Assembly (NCBI GenBank): GCA_018812465.1
Contig: JAHJCS010000064.1
Location: forward strand, 1 to 5,266
Direction of reading: 5' to 3'
Source: Nanobdellota archaeon
GTDB lineage: Archaea > Nanobdellota > Nanobdellia > Woesearchaeales > UBA12501
DNA length: 5,266 nt
Positions 1 to 5,137 of this stretch are shown here, in pieces; position 1 is the first letter of the stretch; each line of letters starts with the position of its first letter. A program made the translations under genes and the position numbers. The notes below the pieces were generated by a model, which saw nothing but the letters and a program-made list of their open reading frames with translations, made no database searches and was not told the DNA's origin.

Positions 1-128
1 AATGTTTGGTTAAGAATCAGTTATTCTCTATTTTTATTATTCTATCTCTTATTTATTTTATTATCTGTATACTATTAATGTTTTATTTATATTGTTTCTG
101 CAAGAAAGTATTTTGCAAGAAAGGATTT
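1..128. other. AT-rich stretch without a convincing gene
   Basis: This end of the window is very AT-rich and dominated by T on the plus strand. A plus-strand frame runs through it (TTG at 6, stop at 227). Its product would be a hydrophobic AT-driven segment followed by a Cys/His/Arg-rich tail, it is unlike the neighbouring proteins, and it crosses the inverted repeat at 129-201, so I do not call it a gene. The only other structure I see is a short direct repeat at 99-123. Confidence 0.5.
99..123. repeat. Short direct repeat TGCAAGAAAG x2
   Basis: The 10-base sequence TGCAAGAAAG occurs at 99-108 and again at 114-123, offset by 15 bases. It lies directly beside the inverted repeat at 129-201, on the 3' side of the proposed minus-strand RNA. 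On that strand the copies read CTTTCTTGCA, giving two short pyrimidine-rich tracts that could contribute to RNA 3'-end formation. That role is a guess; two short copies may be chance. Confidence 0.5.
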
Positions 129-201
129 GCACACAGCTCAGCAGTTACATCCGTATGCCATAGACGGCACTGGTGTTCACTTAATCATCGCTGTGTTGTG
201 C
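129..201 (-). ncRNA. Possible structured small RNA (box C/D-like, tentative)
   Basis: On the minus strand, arm GCACAACACAGC (201-190) can pair with GCTGTGTGC (137-129): seven contiguous pairs next to the interior, then two more after a 3-base bulge. Just inside the stem are GCGATGA (191-185), one mismatch from the archaeal C box RUGAUGA, and a perfect D box CTGA (141-138). The 43 bases between the boxes match the usual archaeal C/D guide RNA size. TATA-like elements upstream could start a transcript near the outer arm. Against the assignment: the stem pairs right up to GATGA and leaves no 3-base bulge for a canonical kink-turn, D'/C' boxes are not clear, and I recognise no rRNA or tRNA target. 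Pairing alone does not fix the strand. It is not a recognisable tRNA. Confidence 0.22.
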
Positions 202-206
202 TTCCT

Positions 207-220
207 AGACTGTTAAGTCT
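207..220. repeat. Small perfect hairpin, 5-bp stem and 4-base loop
   Basis: AGACT (207-211) and AGTCT (216-220) form a perfect inverted repeat around the loop GTTA. It lies between the palindromic TATA element (218-229) and the larger inverted repeat (129-201). It could be a 5' hairpin of a minus-strand RNA starting near 217-220, or simply chance; a 5-bp stem is weak evidence. Confidence 0.35.
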
Positions 221-229
221 TATATAAGA
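218..229. promoter_or_regulatory. Palindromic TATA-like element TCTTATATAAGA
   Basis: TCTTATATAAGA is a perfect 12-base palindrome with a TATA core, so it reads as an archaeal TATA box in either direction. On the minus strand an initiation point about 26 bases downstream falls near 197-200, just inside the outer end of the inverted repeat at 129-201. No gene starts at the matching plus-strand distance (about 250). A promoter for the proposed small RNA is the best reading, but AT-rich sequence makes chance matches common. Confidence 0.35.
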
Positions 230-239
230 GAAACAAGAT

Positions 240-255
240 GTTTTAAAAATCTTTT
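240..255 (-). promoter_or_regulatory. BRE/TATA-like box after the lamin-tail gene (or its terminator)
   Basis: On the minus strand this reads AAAAGATTTTTAAAAC. Its first nine bases, AAAAGATTT, are identical to part of the box in front of the fen and transporter genes. Using the 32-34 base distance from the box G to the start codon seen there, initiation here would fall near 217-219, ahead of the hairpin and the inverted repeat. The same site contains a run of five T five bases or so past the stop of the lamin-tail gene (T run at 249-245), which could instead act as an archaeal oligo-T terminator. I cannot separate the two readings. Confidence 0.35.
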
Positions 256-259
256 GGGA

Positions 260-1492
260 TTACTTAAGCATTTCGAAGTTATGTGTCATTTTGGACTCAA
301 CCTGGCTGACTATGTCTCCGTCCTTATGCTTCAATGTGCTGATATCATAATCATCATTCCATATTGGATTAGGATTTCCCCAGAAAAGCTTTGTGTCTGT
401 GTCTTTTCCATGTCCTGAGTATACTCTCACAGATCCATTAAGGACAAATCCTATAGGAAATGTATAGATATGCTTCTTGTTCTTGTCCTCAAGTGTCCAG
501 CCTCCCATTCTTCCTGATCCTTTTATCTCTACCCATTCACCGTTTGCATCCCTGTCTGAACCTGGAGCTTCGAACTGGACAGATGTTATGTTTATCTTGT
601 CATTATTCACTATTGTCTTGAAATCATGAGTTCTCTCTGATCTTGCTCTGCTGACAATGACTCCTTTCTTGTTCTTGAGTGCTGCTACATCTGATAGGTC
701 ATTCCAGACAGGCATTGGATTGTTCCAGTAAAGGCTGTTCTTTGAGTCTGCGCCCTTACCTGTGTGCACTTTGACGCTTCCATCAAGGACGAATCCTTTA
801 GGGAATTTATAAGTATGTTTTCTTTTCTTATCCTGTATCATCCAACCGGTCATATCAGCTTTGCCTGTTACCTCTACCCACTCGCTGTTCAGGTCTCCTT
901 TTCTTTTTGCCTGGAACTGTGCCGAGGTTATCTTTGGCTTGTCTGATTTTCTTGCTGGCTTTTTTGCTGGTTTATTCTTTGGCTGAACAGCTTTTTTTGC
1001 AGCTGTCTTCTTTGATACTGATTTTGGTCTTGCTTCAATTTTTATTATCTTTGGCTTCTTCTTGACCTCTTTCTCAAGATTCTTTGCAAGAGTCTTTATC
1101 TCTCTCATCTCTTTCTTCCTTTCTGAAGATGTTTTCATAAGATTATCAACATTCTTGCCTAGCTTCTCCATTGTCTTCTGGTTCTGTACAAGAAGCGTCC
1201 TGACATCCTTGAAGACTGCGACAAGCTCTTTGTTGTCTGCTGGCCTTATCTTCTTGACATCATCCTTCATCTCTGATGATATGACCTCAAGTTTCTTGAC
1301 TGTCGCTACATGGTCCTGCAGGCTGTTCTCAATGACTGTTATCCTCTGCCTGACCTCAAGAGGTTCTGCTTCTATAAGGATATTTTTGATCTCATTGATG
1401 AGTCTATAGATCTCTCTGACATCATACTTAAGATTAGTGAACGAAGTGTTTAGAACTGTATCAAGATTTTTTAACCAAGAGTTGCCTGCCAT
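260..1492 (-). CDS. Coiled-coil protein with tandem lamin-tail (LTD) domains
   Basis: The 410-residue product has three parts. Residues about 18-147 are charged and strongly helical with I/L/V heptad-like spacing, probably coiled coil, broken near P44 and P84. Residues 144-187 are a basic linker rich in Lys, Ala and Pro. Residues 187-288 and 300-404 are two copies of a lamin-tail (LTD, Ig-like) domain. Each copy has EWVE (204-207; 319-322), GW (216-217; 331-332), a Y/F-x-FP strand, a Y/F-W-x-NP motif (255-259; 370-374) and a V/I-WND motif (262-265; 377-380). There is no signal peptide or membrane helix, so it is predicted cytoplasmic, whereas many prokaryotic LTD proteins are exported. The ATG lies about 28 bases from a TATA box, which suggests a leaderless message. 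The domain call is firm. A scaffold, nucleoid or envelope-associated role is inference from the architecture, and the basic linker could bind nucleic acid or acidic lipid. Confidence 0.85.
   Translation of the reverse strand: MAGNSWLKNLDTVLNTSFTNLKYDVREIYRLINEIKNILIEAEPLEVRQRITVIENSLQDHVATVKKLEVISSEMKDDVKKIRPADNKELVAVFKDVRTLLVQNQKTMEKLGKNVDNLMKTSSERKKEMREIKTLAKNLEKEVKKKPKIIKIEARPKSVSKKTAAKKAVQPKNKPAKKPARKSDKPKITSAQFQAKRKGDLNSEWVEVTGKADMTGWMIQDKKRKHTYKFPKGFVLDGSVKVHTGKGADSKNSLYWNNPMPVWNDLSDVAALKNKKGVIVSRARSERTHDFKTIVNNDKINITSVQFEAPGSDRDANGEWVEIKGSGRMGGWTLEDKNKKHIYTFPIGFVLNGSVRVYSGHGKDTDTKLFWGNPNPIWNDDYDISTLKHKDGDIVSQVESKMTHNFEMLK
281..934 (-). repeat. Tandem duplication of the lamin-tail domain
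   Basis: Two in-frame copies of about 100 codons each, 629-934 (first domain) and 281-595 (second), are joined by a short linker. They align over nearly their full length: ITS-x-QF at the start, EWVE, GW, a basic turn, FP-x-GFVL-x-GSV, W-x-NP, WND, an x-L-K region and a terminal TH. The proteins differ at many positions and the DNA has diverged, so this is an old internal duplication rather than a recent one. No third copy is present. Confidence 0.85.
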
Positions 1493-1516
1493 TTTATATC
1501 TGGTAGGTATAACTCC

Positions 1517-1524
1517 TATATAAA
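1517..1524 (-). promoter_or_regulatory. TATA box of the lamin-tail gene (TTTATATA)
   Basis: TTTATATA on the minus strand is centred about 28 bases upstream of the ATG at 1492, with the A-containing BRE-like stretch GTAAAC just before it. This places initiation at or within a few bases of the ATG, so the message is probably leaderless. No Shine-Dalgarno sits at a useful distance from the start codon, which agrees. Confidence 0.6.
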
Positions 1525-1552
1525 GTTTACGCTTTTTACTACTGTTAAATAG

Positions 1553-1562
1553 TTATATATAA
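1553..1562. promoter_or_regulatory. Second, palindromic TATA-like element TTATATATAA
   Basis: TTATATATAA is self-complementary and lies between the trm5 stop and the lamin-tail start. On the minus strand it could drive a second transcript of the lamin-tail gene with a leader of about 40 bases. The intergenic region (1493-1584) is very AT-rich, so it may be a chance match. Confidence 0.25.
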
Positions 1563-1584
1563 TGCACTCTTATTACATCTAATC

Positions 1585-2409
1585 TTATAATACCTTGAAA
1601 TCAACCACCAGCCGGTATTTCCTTGGGGAGTACTGCCCGCATTTGCGCCATAAAAGCACTTTATAAGGCCTTTTAGCTGTTTTGCAGGCCTTCTCTACCT
1701 TCTTTATGGCCTTTTCTTGGATGTCTGGTTCATCCTCAAAATCATAGAAATGCACTGTTGCACCTTTCTTAGCTGCGCCAAGAGCAATATCTAAGAAATC
1801 CTCTGCGCTTCTTGGAAGAGGCATGAGTATCCTGTTAAACTTCTTCTTAAGCTTAGGCACTACTTCCCTGACATCACCGCAGTAGAGCTTTGCATTAGTT
1901 ATTTTGTTAAGCTTCAGGTTCTCAAGACCATACTCATGGCCTGCTGGGTTAATCTCAACACCATAGACCTCTCCTGCTTCTGTGTTTTTTGCTATCACAC
2001 AGACATAAGGAGCGCAGCCTGAAAACATGACCAGCACTGACTCTCCTTCTTGGACAAGCTCTGAAACCCTCTTTCTTTCTGTGCTCAGCCTTGTTGAGAA
2101 ATAGACCTTCTCTACATTCAGCTTTATCCTGACATTATTCTCTTTTGCTTCTGTCTCTTTGGTCCTTTTGCCAGCCACGAACTTGAGCTTCTGGGTCCTG
2201 AATTCACCTTCATGCTGTCCTGCTTTCTTAAGCACAGTCTTTATGTTCTTCTGCATGGTCATAAGTGTCTCTGCAATGATCTTCTCTTTGCTCTTAAGCT
2301 CATCAGGAACCTCAATTATAGCTATAGATCCAACCATATCATAAGCTGTTTTCAGATTTGAAAGCTCTTCTTCTGTGAGCTTTTTCTCAAGTGCTTCTTT
2401 CAGTCTCAT
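1585..2409 (-). CDS. trm5: Trm5-type tRNA (guanine37-N1)-methyltransferase
   Basis: This is an SAM-dependent methyltransferase of the archaeal/eukaryotic Trm5 family, which methylates N1 of G37 beside the anticodon and prevents frameshifting. The 274 residues cover the D2 region (about 20-112, ending in the family motif YFSTRLSTER, 103-112, with R107 at the expected catalytic arginine) and the Rossmann catalytic domain. SAM-site motifs are FSGCAP (129-134, motif I), VEIN with E152, and GDV with D179. PLPR (197-200) stands where characterised enzymes have NLPK-like sequence. The SPRKYRLVVDF end is also typical. I choose ATG 2409 because it overlaps the upstream transporter's stop as ATGA and the family similarity starts just inside; the in-frame ATG at 2448 would add 13 unlikely residues. 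The protein appears to lack the N-terminal D1 domain found in the longer M. jannaschii enzyme (about 336 residues). Assignment to the Trm5a/b/c subgroups is open. Confidence 0.88.
   Translation of the reverse strand: MRLKEALEKKLTEEELSNLKTAYDMVGSIAIIEVPDELKSKEKIIAETLMTMQKNIKTVLKKAGQHEGEFRTQKLKFVAGKRTKETEAKENNVRIKLNVEKVYFSTRLSTERKRVSELVQEGESVLVMFSGCAPYVCVIAKNTEAGEVYGVEINPAGHEYGLENLKLNKITNAKLYCGDVREVVPKLKKKFNRILMPLPRSAEDFLDIALGAAKKGATVHFYDFEDEPDIQEKAIKKVEKACKTAKRPYKVLLWRKCGQYSPRKYRLVVDFKVL
2406..2409 (-). promoter_or_regulatory. ATGA stop/start overlap, transporter to trm5
   Basis: The TGA ending the transporter and the ATG starting trm5 share bases in ATGA. A weak Shine-Dalgarno-like GGTGGT (2413-2418) lies inside the end of the transporter gene, three bases before the ATG. 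This supports co-transcription and translational coupling, and it fixes the trm5 start. I see no separate promoter in front of trm5. Confidence 0.75.
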
Positions 2410-3275
2410 AATACCACCAGCCATGCTCCTGCAATCATTATCATGCATGCTGTCAGCTTCATCCTCAGGCCTTTCTCATGGAACAGCTCTCCTCCAACAA
2501 GTGCTGAGACAAATGTGCTAAGCCTTCTTATTGGTATGACCAGGACAATAAGTGTTGTAGGCAGGGCTATTGCCTGCAGATACAACATATCGCTCACAAT
2601 AAGCAGCAGGCAGGCCATTATTATTCCAGGCCAGTCCTGTGCAAAAGCTTTCTTGACATTGCTTAATCCGCCTTTCTTCATCATCTTTATACCCATGAAT
2701 ATTGCTGCTATGATCATCATCTGCATGAAATAATATGAATAAATATCAACTGTCCTTATGACAAACTTATCTATCACTGCGCAGAAGCTTATGAAGATAA
2801 GATATACAAGCAGATAAATAACTTTCTTCTCCTTGAATATCTTAAGCGGTTCTTTAAGGTTTATTATCTTATGGTCTGCTTCGATCACATAAGCTCCAAG
2901 TATCAGGAGCGCTATTCCCAGGATATTGATGCTCTTTGGACTCTCTCCTAGAAGAAGGAATCCAATCACAAGCAGGAACATTGGGCTGAGGTTCTTCAGG
3001 GGCTCTATTTCTGATATATCATGATGCCTGAGCAGCCTGAATATTATGAACGCAGAGATCGCAAGAAGCGATGATTTTAGTATGATCAGGGCCCACGCTT
3101 CTGTGCTCTGGTAAAAATTAACTTTAGGAAGAAGGACCATTATGAACGCAAATGATACAATAAAATAGGTTGTTATGAAATCCATTGTATGATGCTTCTC
3201 AAGCATTTTCTTCTTCACAACCTCTGAAATGCCGAATATGAACGCAGACATCAATACAAGCACATACCATTCCAT
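2406..3275 (-). CDS. EamA/DMT-superfamily membrane transporter
   Basis: The 289-residue protein is an integral membrane protein with about ten predicted helices (roughly 3-20, 33-50, 60-81, 96-110, 115-132, 152-168, 178-196, 216-236, 240-262, 271-288). It shows the two-fold EamA repeat. Each half ends with a helix pair in which a conserved Gly/Glu turn (LGES at 109-112; GGELF at 261-265) leads into a Gly-containing last helix (GAYV; AGAWLVV). DMT members export or import small metabolites such as amino acids, nucleotides or sugars; the substrate cannot be read from the sequence. I choose ATG 3275 over the in-frame GTG at 3299 because a TATA box is centred about 28 bases upstream of it, as for the fen and lamin-tail genes, while the GTG would fall inside that promoter. 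It is coupled to trm5 through an ATGA overlap, but the pairing does not reveal a shared function. Confidence 0.85.
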   Translation of the reverse strand: MEWYVLVLMSAFIFGISEVVKKKMLEKHHTMDFITTYFIVSFAFIMVLLPKVNFYQSTEAWALIILKSSLLAISAFIIFRLLRHHDISEIEPLKNLSPMFLLVIGFLLLGESPKSINILGIALLILGAYVIEADHKIINLKEPLKIFKEKKVIYLLVYLIFISFCAVIDKFVIRTVDIYSYYFMQMMIIAAIFMGIKMMKKGGLSNVKKAFAQDWPGIIMACLLLIVSDMLYLQAIALPTTLIVLVIPIRRLSTFVSALVGGELFHEKGLRMKLTACMIMIAGAWLVVL

Positions 3276-3299
3276 TTTAGAAAAAGTAAAGAGGGACAC

Positions 3300-3314
3300 T
3301 TTTTAAATCTTTTT
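3300..3314 (-). promoter_or_regulatory. BRE/TATA promoter of the transporter-trm5 unit
   Basis: On the minus strand the box reads AAAAAGATTTAAAAA, with TATA-like TTTAAAAA (3307-3300) centred about 28 bases before ATG 3275 and a purine-rich BRE-like AAAAAGA before it. Initiation is predicted at the ATG, so the message would be leaderless. Its first 11 bases (3314-3304) are identical to the box in front of the fen gene. Confidence 0.55.
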
Positions 3315-3349
3315 AAAAGGCATAAGTGCATCTAAACAGAAGATTAGCT

Positions 3350-4384
3350 TCAGAAGAACTGTGAGAGCCCTTTTTGGCTTCTCTTATCAGACTCAGCATT
3401 TATTTTTGTTAATGCATCTGAAACTCTTTTTTCTGAGAAATCATGCTCATCAACAAGCAGCTTGTTGATCTTTTCTGCATCAGGTTTAGCCCACTTCAGA
3501 TCATAGTCATCGCTTGTGGGCATATTTTTTATTGTGTCAAATACTTCTTCCCATTGAAAATCAAAATGATCATTCCATCCTGCGTTCTTGAACATCTGGC
3601 CAAAATTGTTTTTGCCTTCCTTCACCATCTTCAGGGCATTCTTTGGGCCTATTCCTTTTATGCCCCCTATATTATAATCAGTTCCTACAAGCATAGATAG
3701 GCAGATAAGCTGGTCCTGGCTTATTCCAAGCGCTTTTAAGTTCTCCTCAAGCTCCATCATCTCTGGTTTGACTGTTATATATGAGAGTTTTCCAGGAAGC
3801 TTTCTCTTCTCAGAGACTGTCAGATTCCTTACAAGCTTTGGAACACCAAAAACAAGACAATCAAAATCCTGGCTTATCTCTGCATAAGCCTCTCCTTTAT
3901 TCACAATATAAGCTGCCTGCGCTTCTCCCTCAGAAGGGGCCTGTATGACTGGAAGCCCCATTGCAGTGATAAGTTTCTTAGCTTCCTCAACCATATCTCT
4001 TGTCAGTCTGCTTGTCCTTGCAGCATACTTCTTCATCTGGTCCAGATCCTTCCTGTCCTTTGCTATTTCATACTCTTTCTGCGCCTCTTCTTTGAGGTCA
4101 GATCTTCTTTCCCTCTCTTTCTGCTTGAGTCTTGGGGCTTTTCCATCAAAGACAAATGCAAGCCTCAATCCTCTGTGCATAAGGTTGGTAGTCCTGTTGA
4201 AAAGCCCGTTTAGATGAGAGGTTATATTGCCTTTAGAATCCATGAGAGGAGAACCATCAGCCATCCTTATTGTTGTGAGGAACTGATACATCACATTGTA
4301 TGAGTCTACAACAAGTACCTTATCTTTGAGGTCCTGTATCTCAATCTCTTTCTTTATTATGATATCCTTTAATTTAGTGCCCAT
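3350..4384 (-). CDS. fen: Flap endonuclease 1 (FEN1)
   Basis: The 344-residue product has the usual length and order of archaeal FEN1, a structure-specific nuclease that removes 5' flaps during Okazaki-fragment maturation and repair. The N domain (1 to about 100) begins MG and carries D27 (VVDSYN) and D80 (VFDGK). The I domain (about 120-255) carries E152 and E154 (EGEAQ), D173 and D175 (SQDFD) and D236 (GTDYN); together these acidic residues are the two-metal site. The helix-hairpin-helix DNA-binding motif is at about 240-255 (GGIKGIGPKNA). The C-terminus QKGLSQFF (337-344) matches the PIP box (Q-x-x-L-x-x-F-F) that docks on PCNA. All expected catalytic residues are present, so the enzyme should be active. 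ATG 4384 has a TATA box about 26 bases upstream and MG is the family's N-terminus. It lies 50 bases after the lipoprotein gene and 74 before the transporter start. Confidence 0.97.
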   Translation of the reverse strand: MGTKLKDIIIKKEIEIQDLKDKVLVVDSYNVMYQFLTTIRMADGSPLMDSKGNITSHLNGLFNRTTNLMHRGLRLAFVFDGKAPRLKQKERERRSDLKEEAQKEYEIAKDRKDLDQMKKYAARTSRLTRDMVEEAKKLITAMGLPVIQAPSEGEAQAAYIVNKGEAYAEISQDFDCLVFGVPKLVRNLTVSEKRKLPGKLSYITVKPEMMELEENLKALGISQDQLICLSMLVGTDYNIGGIKGIGPKNALKMVKEGKNNFGQMFKNAGWNDHFDFQWEEVFDTIKNMPTSDDYDLKWAKPDAEKINKLLVDEHDFSEKRVSDALTKINAESDKRSQKGLSQFF

Positions 4385-4392
4385 TTTAATCT

Positions 4393-4397
4393 AAAAA
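4393..4397 (-). terminator. Possible oligo-T terminator of the lipoprotein gene
   Basis: Past the lipoprotein stop, the minus strand contains a T-rich stretch ending in TTCTTCTTTTT (T5 at 4397-4393) with no stem-loop. Archaeal RNA polymerase can terminate at such U-rich tracts. It lies between the fen TATA box and the fen ATG, so it would sit upstream of a leaderless fen message and not interrupt it. Weak evidence. Confidence 0.25.
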
Positions 4398-4406
4398 GAA
4401 GAATAA

Positions 4407-4421
4407 AATATAAATCTTTTT
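4407..4421 (-). promoter_or_regulatory. BRE/TATA promoter of fen
   Basis: On the minus strand it reads AAAAAGATTTATATT. The TATA core TTTATATT (4414-4407) is centred about 26 bases before the fen ATG and is preceded by a purine-rich BRE-like AAAAAGA. The spacing implies a leaderless transcript, and no Shine-Dalgarno is visible before the ATG. The 11 bases at 4421-4411 are identical to the transporter's box. Confidence 0.65.
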
Positions 4422-4434
4422 GAAAATATTGTCT

Positions 4435-5049
4435 TTATTCCTTGACCTTTATAGTGAGTGTATTCTCCTGATAAGTGTCCCAGAACTGAGGCGTTGACTC
4501 ATATTCTACCATCACATCAAAGACATAGCTTCCAGGAATTGTGTTTTCTCCAGGGCCTATTGTTGGCTTCACTTCTACAATAAGAGGCAGCACTTTCTCC
4601 TGTCCTGATCCTATCTTCTCTATTCCGAATCTGTTTTTTCCTAGCCAGGTTATCATTGCATCATCTTCTGTTCCTTCAATGAGTGTAGCAACCCCACCTG
4701 TTGTCTTTGCTTCCTTGAAATGTAGAGCTACTCTGAAGTTGCCTTCTTTTGGCATTACATTCTTTATTCCTAGGCCAAACACATAAACATCCCCTACCTG
4801 CATTATCTTATAAGGTGTTGAGATCATAGTTTTCTTTGCTTGCTCAAATTGTGTTGCTTTAGCCTCTTCTTCTGAGCTCAGCTCATAAGAGACTGCTGCT
4901 GTTTGTGTGGTCTGAGCTGTTTGTTGTGTCTGCTGGGCTCCTGTCCCAGAGTCTGCTGTAGGTGTTGAGGTCACTGTGTCAGGACCTTTTCCGCAGCCTA
5001 TGGCCACCACTAGAATTATCAATATTGCATATAAATAAGCATATTTCAT
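4435..5049 (-). CDS. Predicted lipoprotein with a beta-rich extracellular domain
   Basis: The 204-residue protein begins with a lysine at residue 2 and a hydrophobic segment (about 4-18) ending in the lipobox-like VAIGC, with C19 the likely lipid-attached first residue after cleavage. Residues about 21-53 form a Thr/Gln/Ser-rich, low-complexity linker, probably disordered and possibly a glycosylation target. A short charged helix follows (about 58-74). The remainder (about 77-204) alternates hydrophobic and polar residues like a beta-sandwich and ends in a strand NTLTIKVKE. I recognise no enzyme motif or named family; surface binding or a structural role is possible. The start is supported by the strong Shine-Dalgarno at 5054-5061 and by the signal peptide beginning at once. 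The leadered start contrasts with its neighbours' leaderless-type starts. Confidence 0.8.
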   Translation of the reverse strand: MKYAYLYAILIILVVAIGCGKGPDTVTSTPTADSGTGAQQTQQTAQTTQTAAVSYELSSEEEAKATQFEQAKKTMISTPYKIMQVGDVYVFGLGIKNVMPKEGNFRVALHFKEAKTTGGVATLIEGTEDDAMITWLGKNRFGIEKIGSGQEKVLPLIVEVKPTIGPGENTIPGSYVFDVMVEYESTPQFWDTYQENTLTIKVKE

Positions 5050-5053
5050 GCTT

Positions 5054-5061
5054 TCACCCCC
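5054..5061 (-). promoter_or_regulatory. Strong Shine-Dalgarno of the lipoprotein gene
   Basis: GGGGGTGA on the minus strand matches the archaeal anti-Shine-Dalgarno pairing core (GGTGA) and ends four bases before the ATG at 5049. It fixes the start codon. It is the only clear ribosome binding site in the window; the other genes appear leaderless or coupled. Confidence 0.75.
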
Positions 5062-5085
5062 AATAGAGCCTAATTTGGGCTGTTC

Positions 5086-5095
5086 ATTTAAATAT
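5086..5095 (-). promoter_or_regulatory. TATA-like box of the lipoprotein gene (ATATTTAAAT)
   Basis: ATATTTAAAT on the minus strand is preceded by the A-rich ATAAA. A start about 26 bases downstream falls near 5064, giving a leader of about 15 bases that just contains the Shine-Dalgarno. The 88-base gap to the upstream partial gene leaves room for an independent promoter. Confidence 0.45.
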
Positions 5096-5137
5096 TTTAT
5101 GGTCTAAATTATTCAGAAAGATATTAAGACTATTCTG

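Noticed and set aside
129..201. tRNA gene on the plus strand (73 bases, D-arm-like GCTCAGC and T-loop-like GTTCACTT)
   Set aside because: The acceptor arms do not join the T arm in register, the anticodon loop would have six bases, and the T stem has a mismatch, so no cloverleaf forms.
6..227. Plus-strand open frame from TTG at 6, a possible small membrane protein
   Set aside because: Its hydrophobic part comes from AT-rich DNA, its tail is unusually Cys/His/Arg-rich, there is no ribosome binding site or ATG start, and it crosses a clear inverted repeat.
764..1409. Plus-strand open frames opposite the lamin-tail gene (764-946 and 1062-1409)
   Set aside because: They are antisense to a well-supported coding region; their Ser/Phe/Leu-rich composition mirrors the Lys/Glu-rich sense frame, and no start signals are visible.
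2410..2448. Longer trm5 start at ATG 2448 (or 2424)
   Set aside because: These starts would lie inside the transporter gene and add residues outside the family similarity. The ATGA overlap at 2406-2409 is a better start; the AGGAG before 2424 is too close to that ATG.
2159..2733. Plus-strand open frames opposite trm5 and the transporter (2159-2344 and 2443-2733)
   Set aside because: They are antisense mirrors of recognised protein families, without ribosome binding sites or recognisable domains.
3276..3299. Longer transporter start at GTG 3299
   Set aside because: It would place the start within the TATA box that is correctly spaced for ATG 3275, and the first transmembrane helix begins right after 3275.
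3443..4786. Plus-strand open frames opposite the fen and lipoprotein genes (3443-3700, 3945-4217, 4541-4786)
   Set aside because: They lie entirely within convincing minus-strand genes and show no independent coding evidence.
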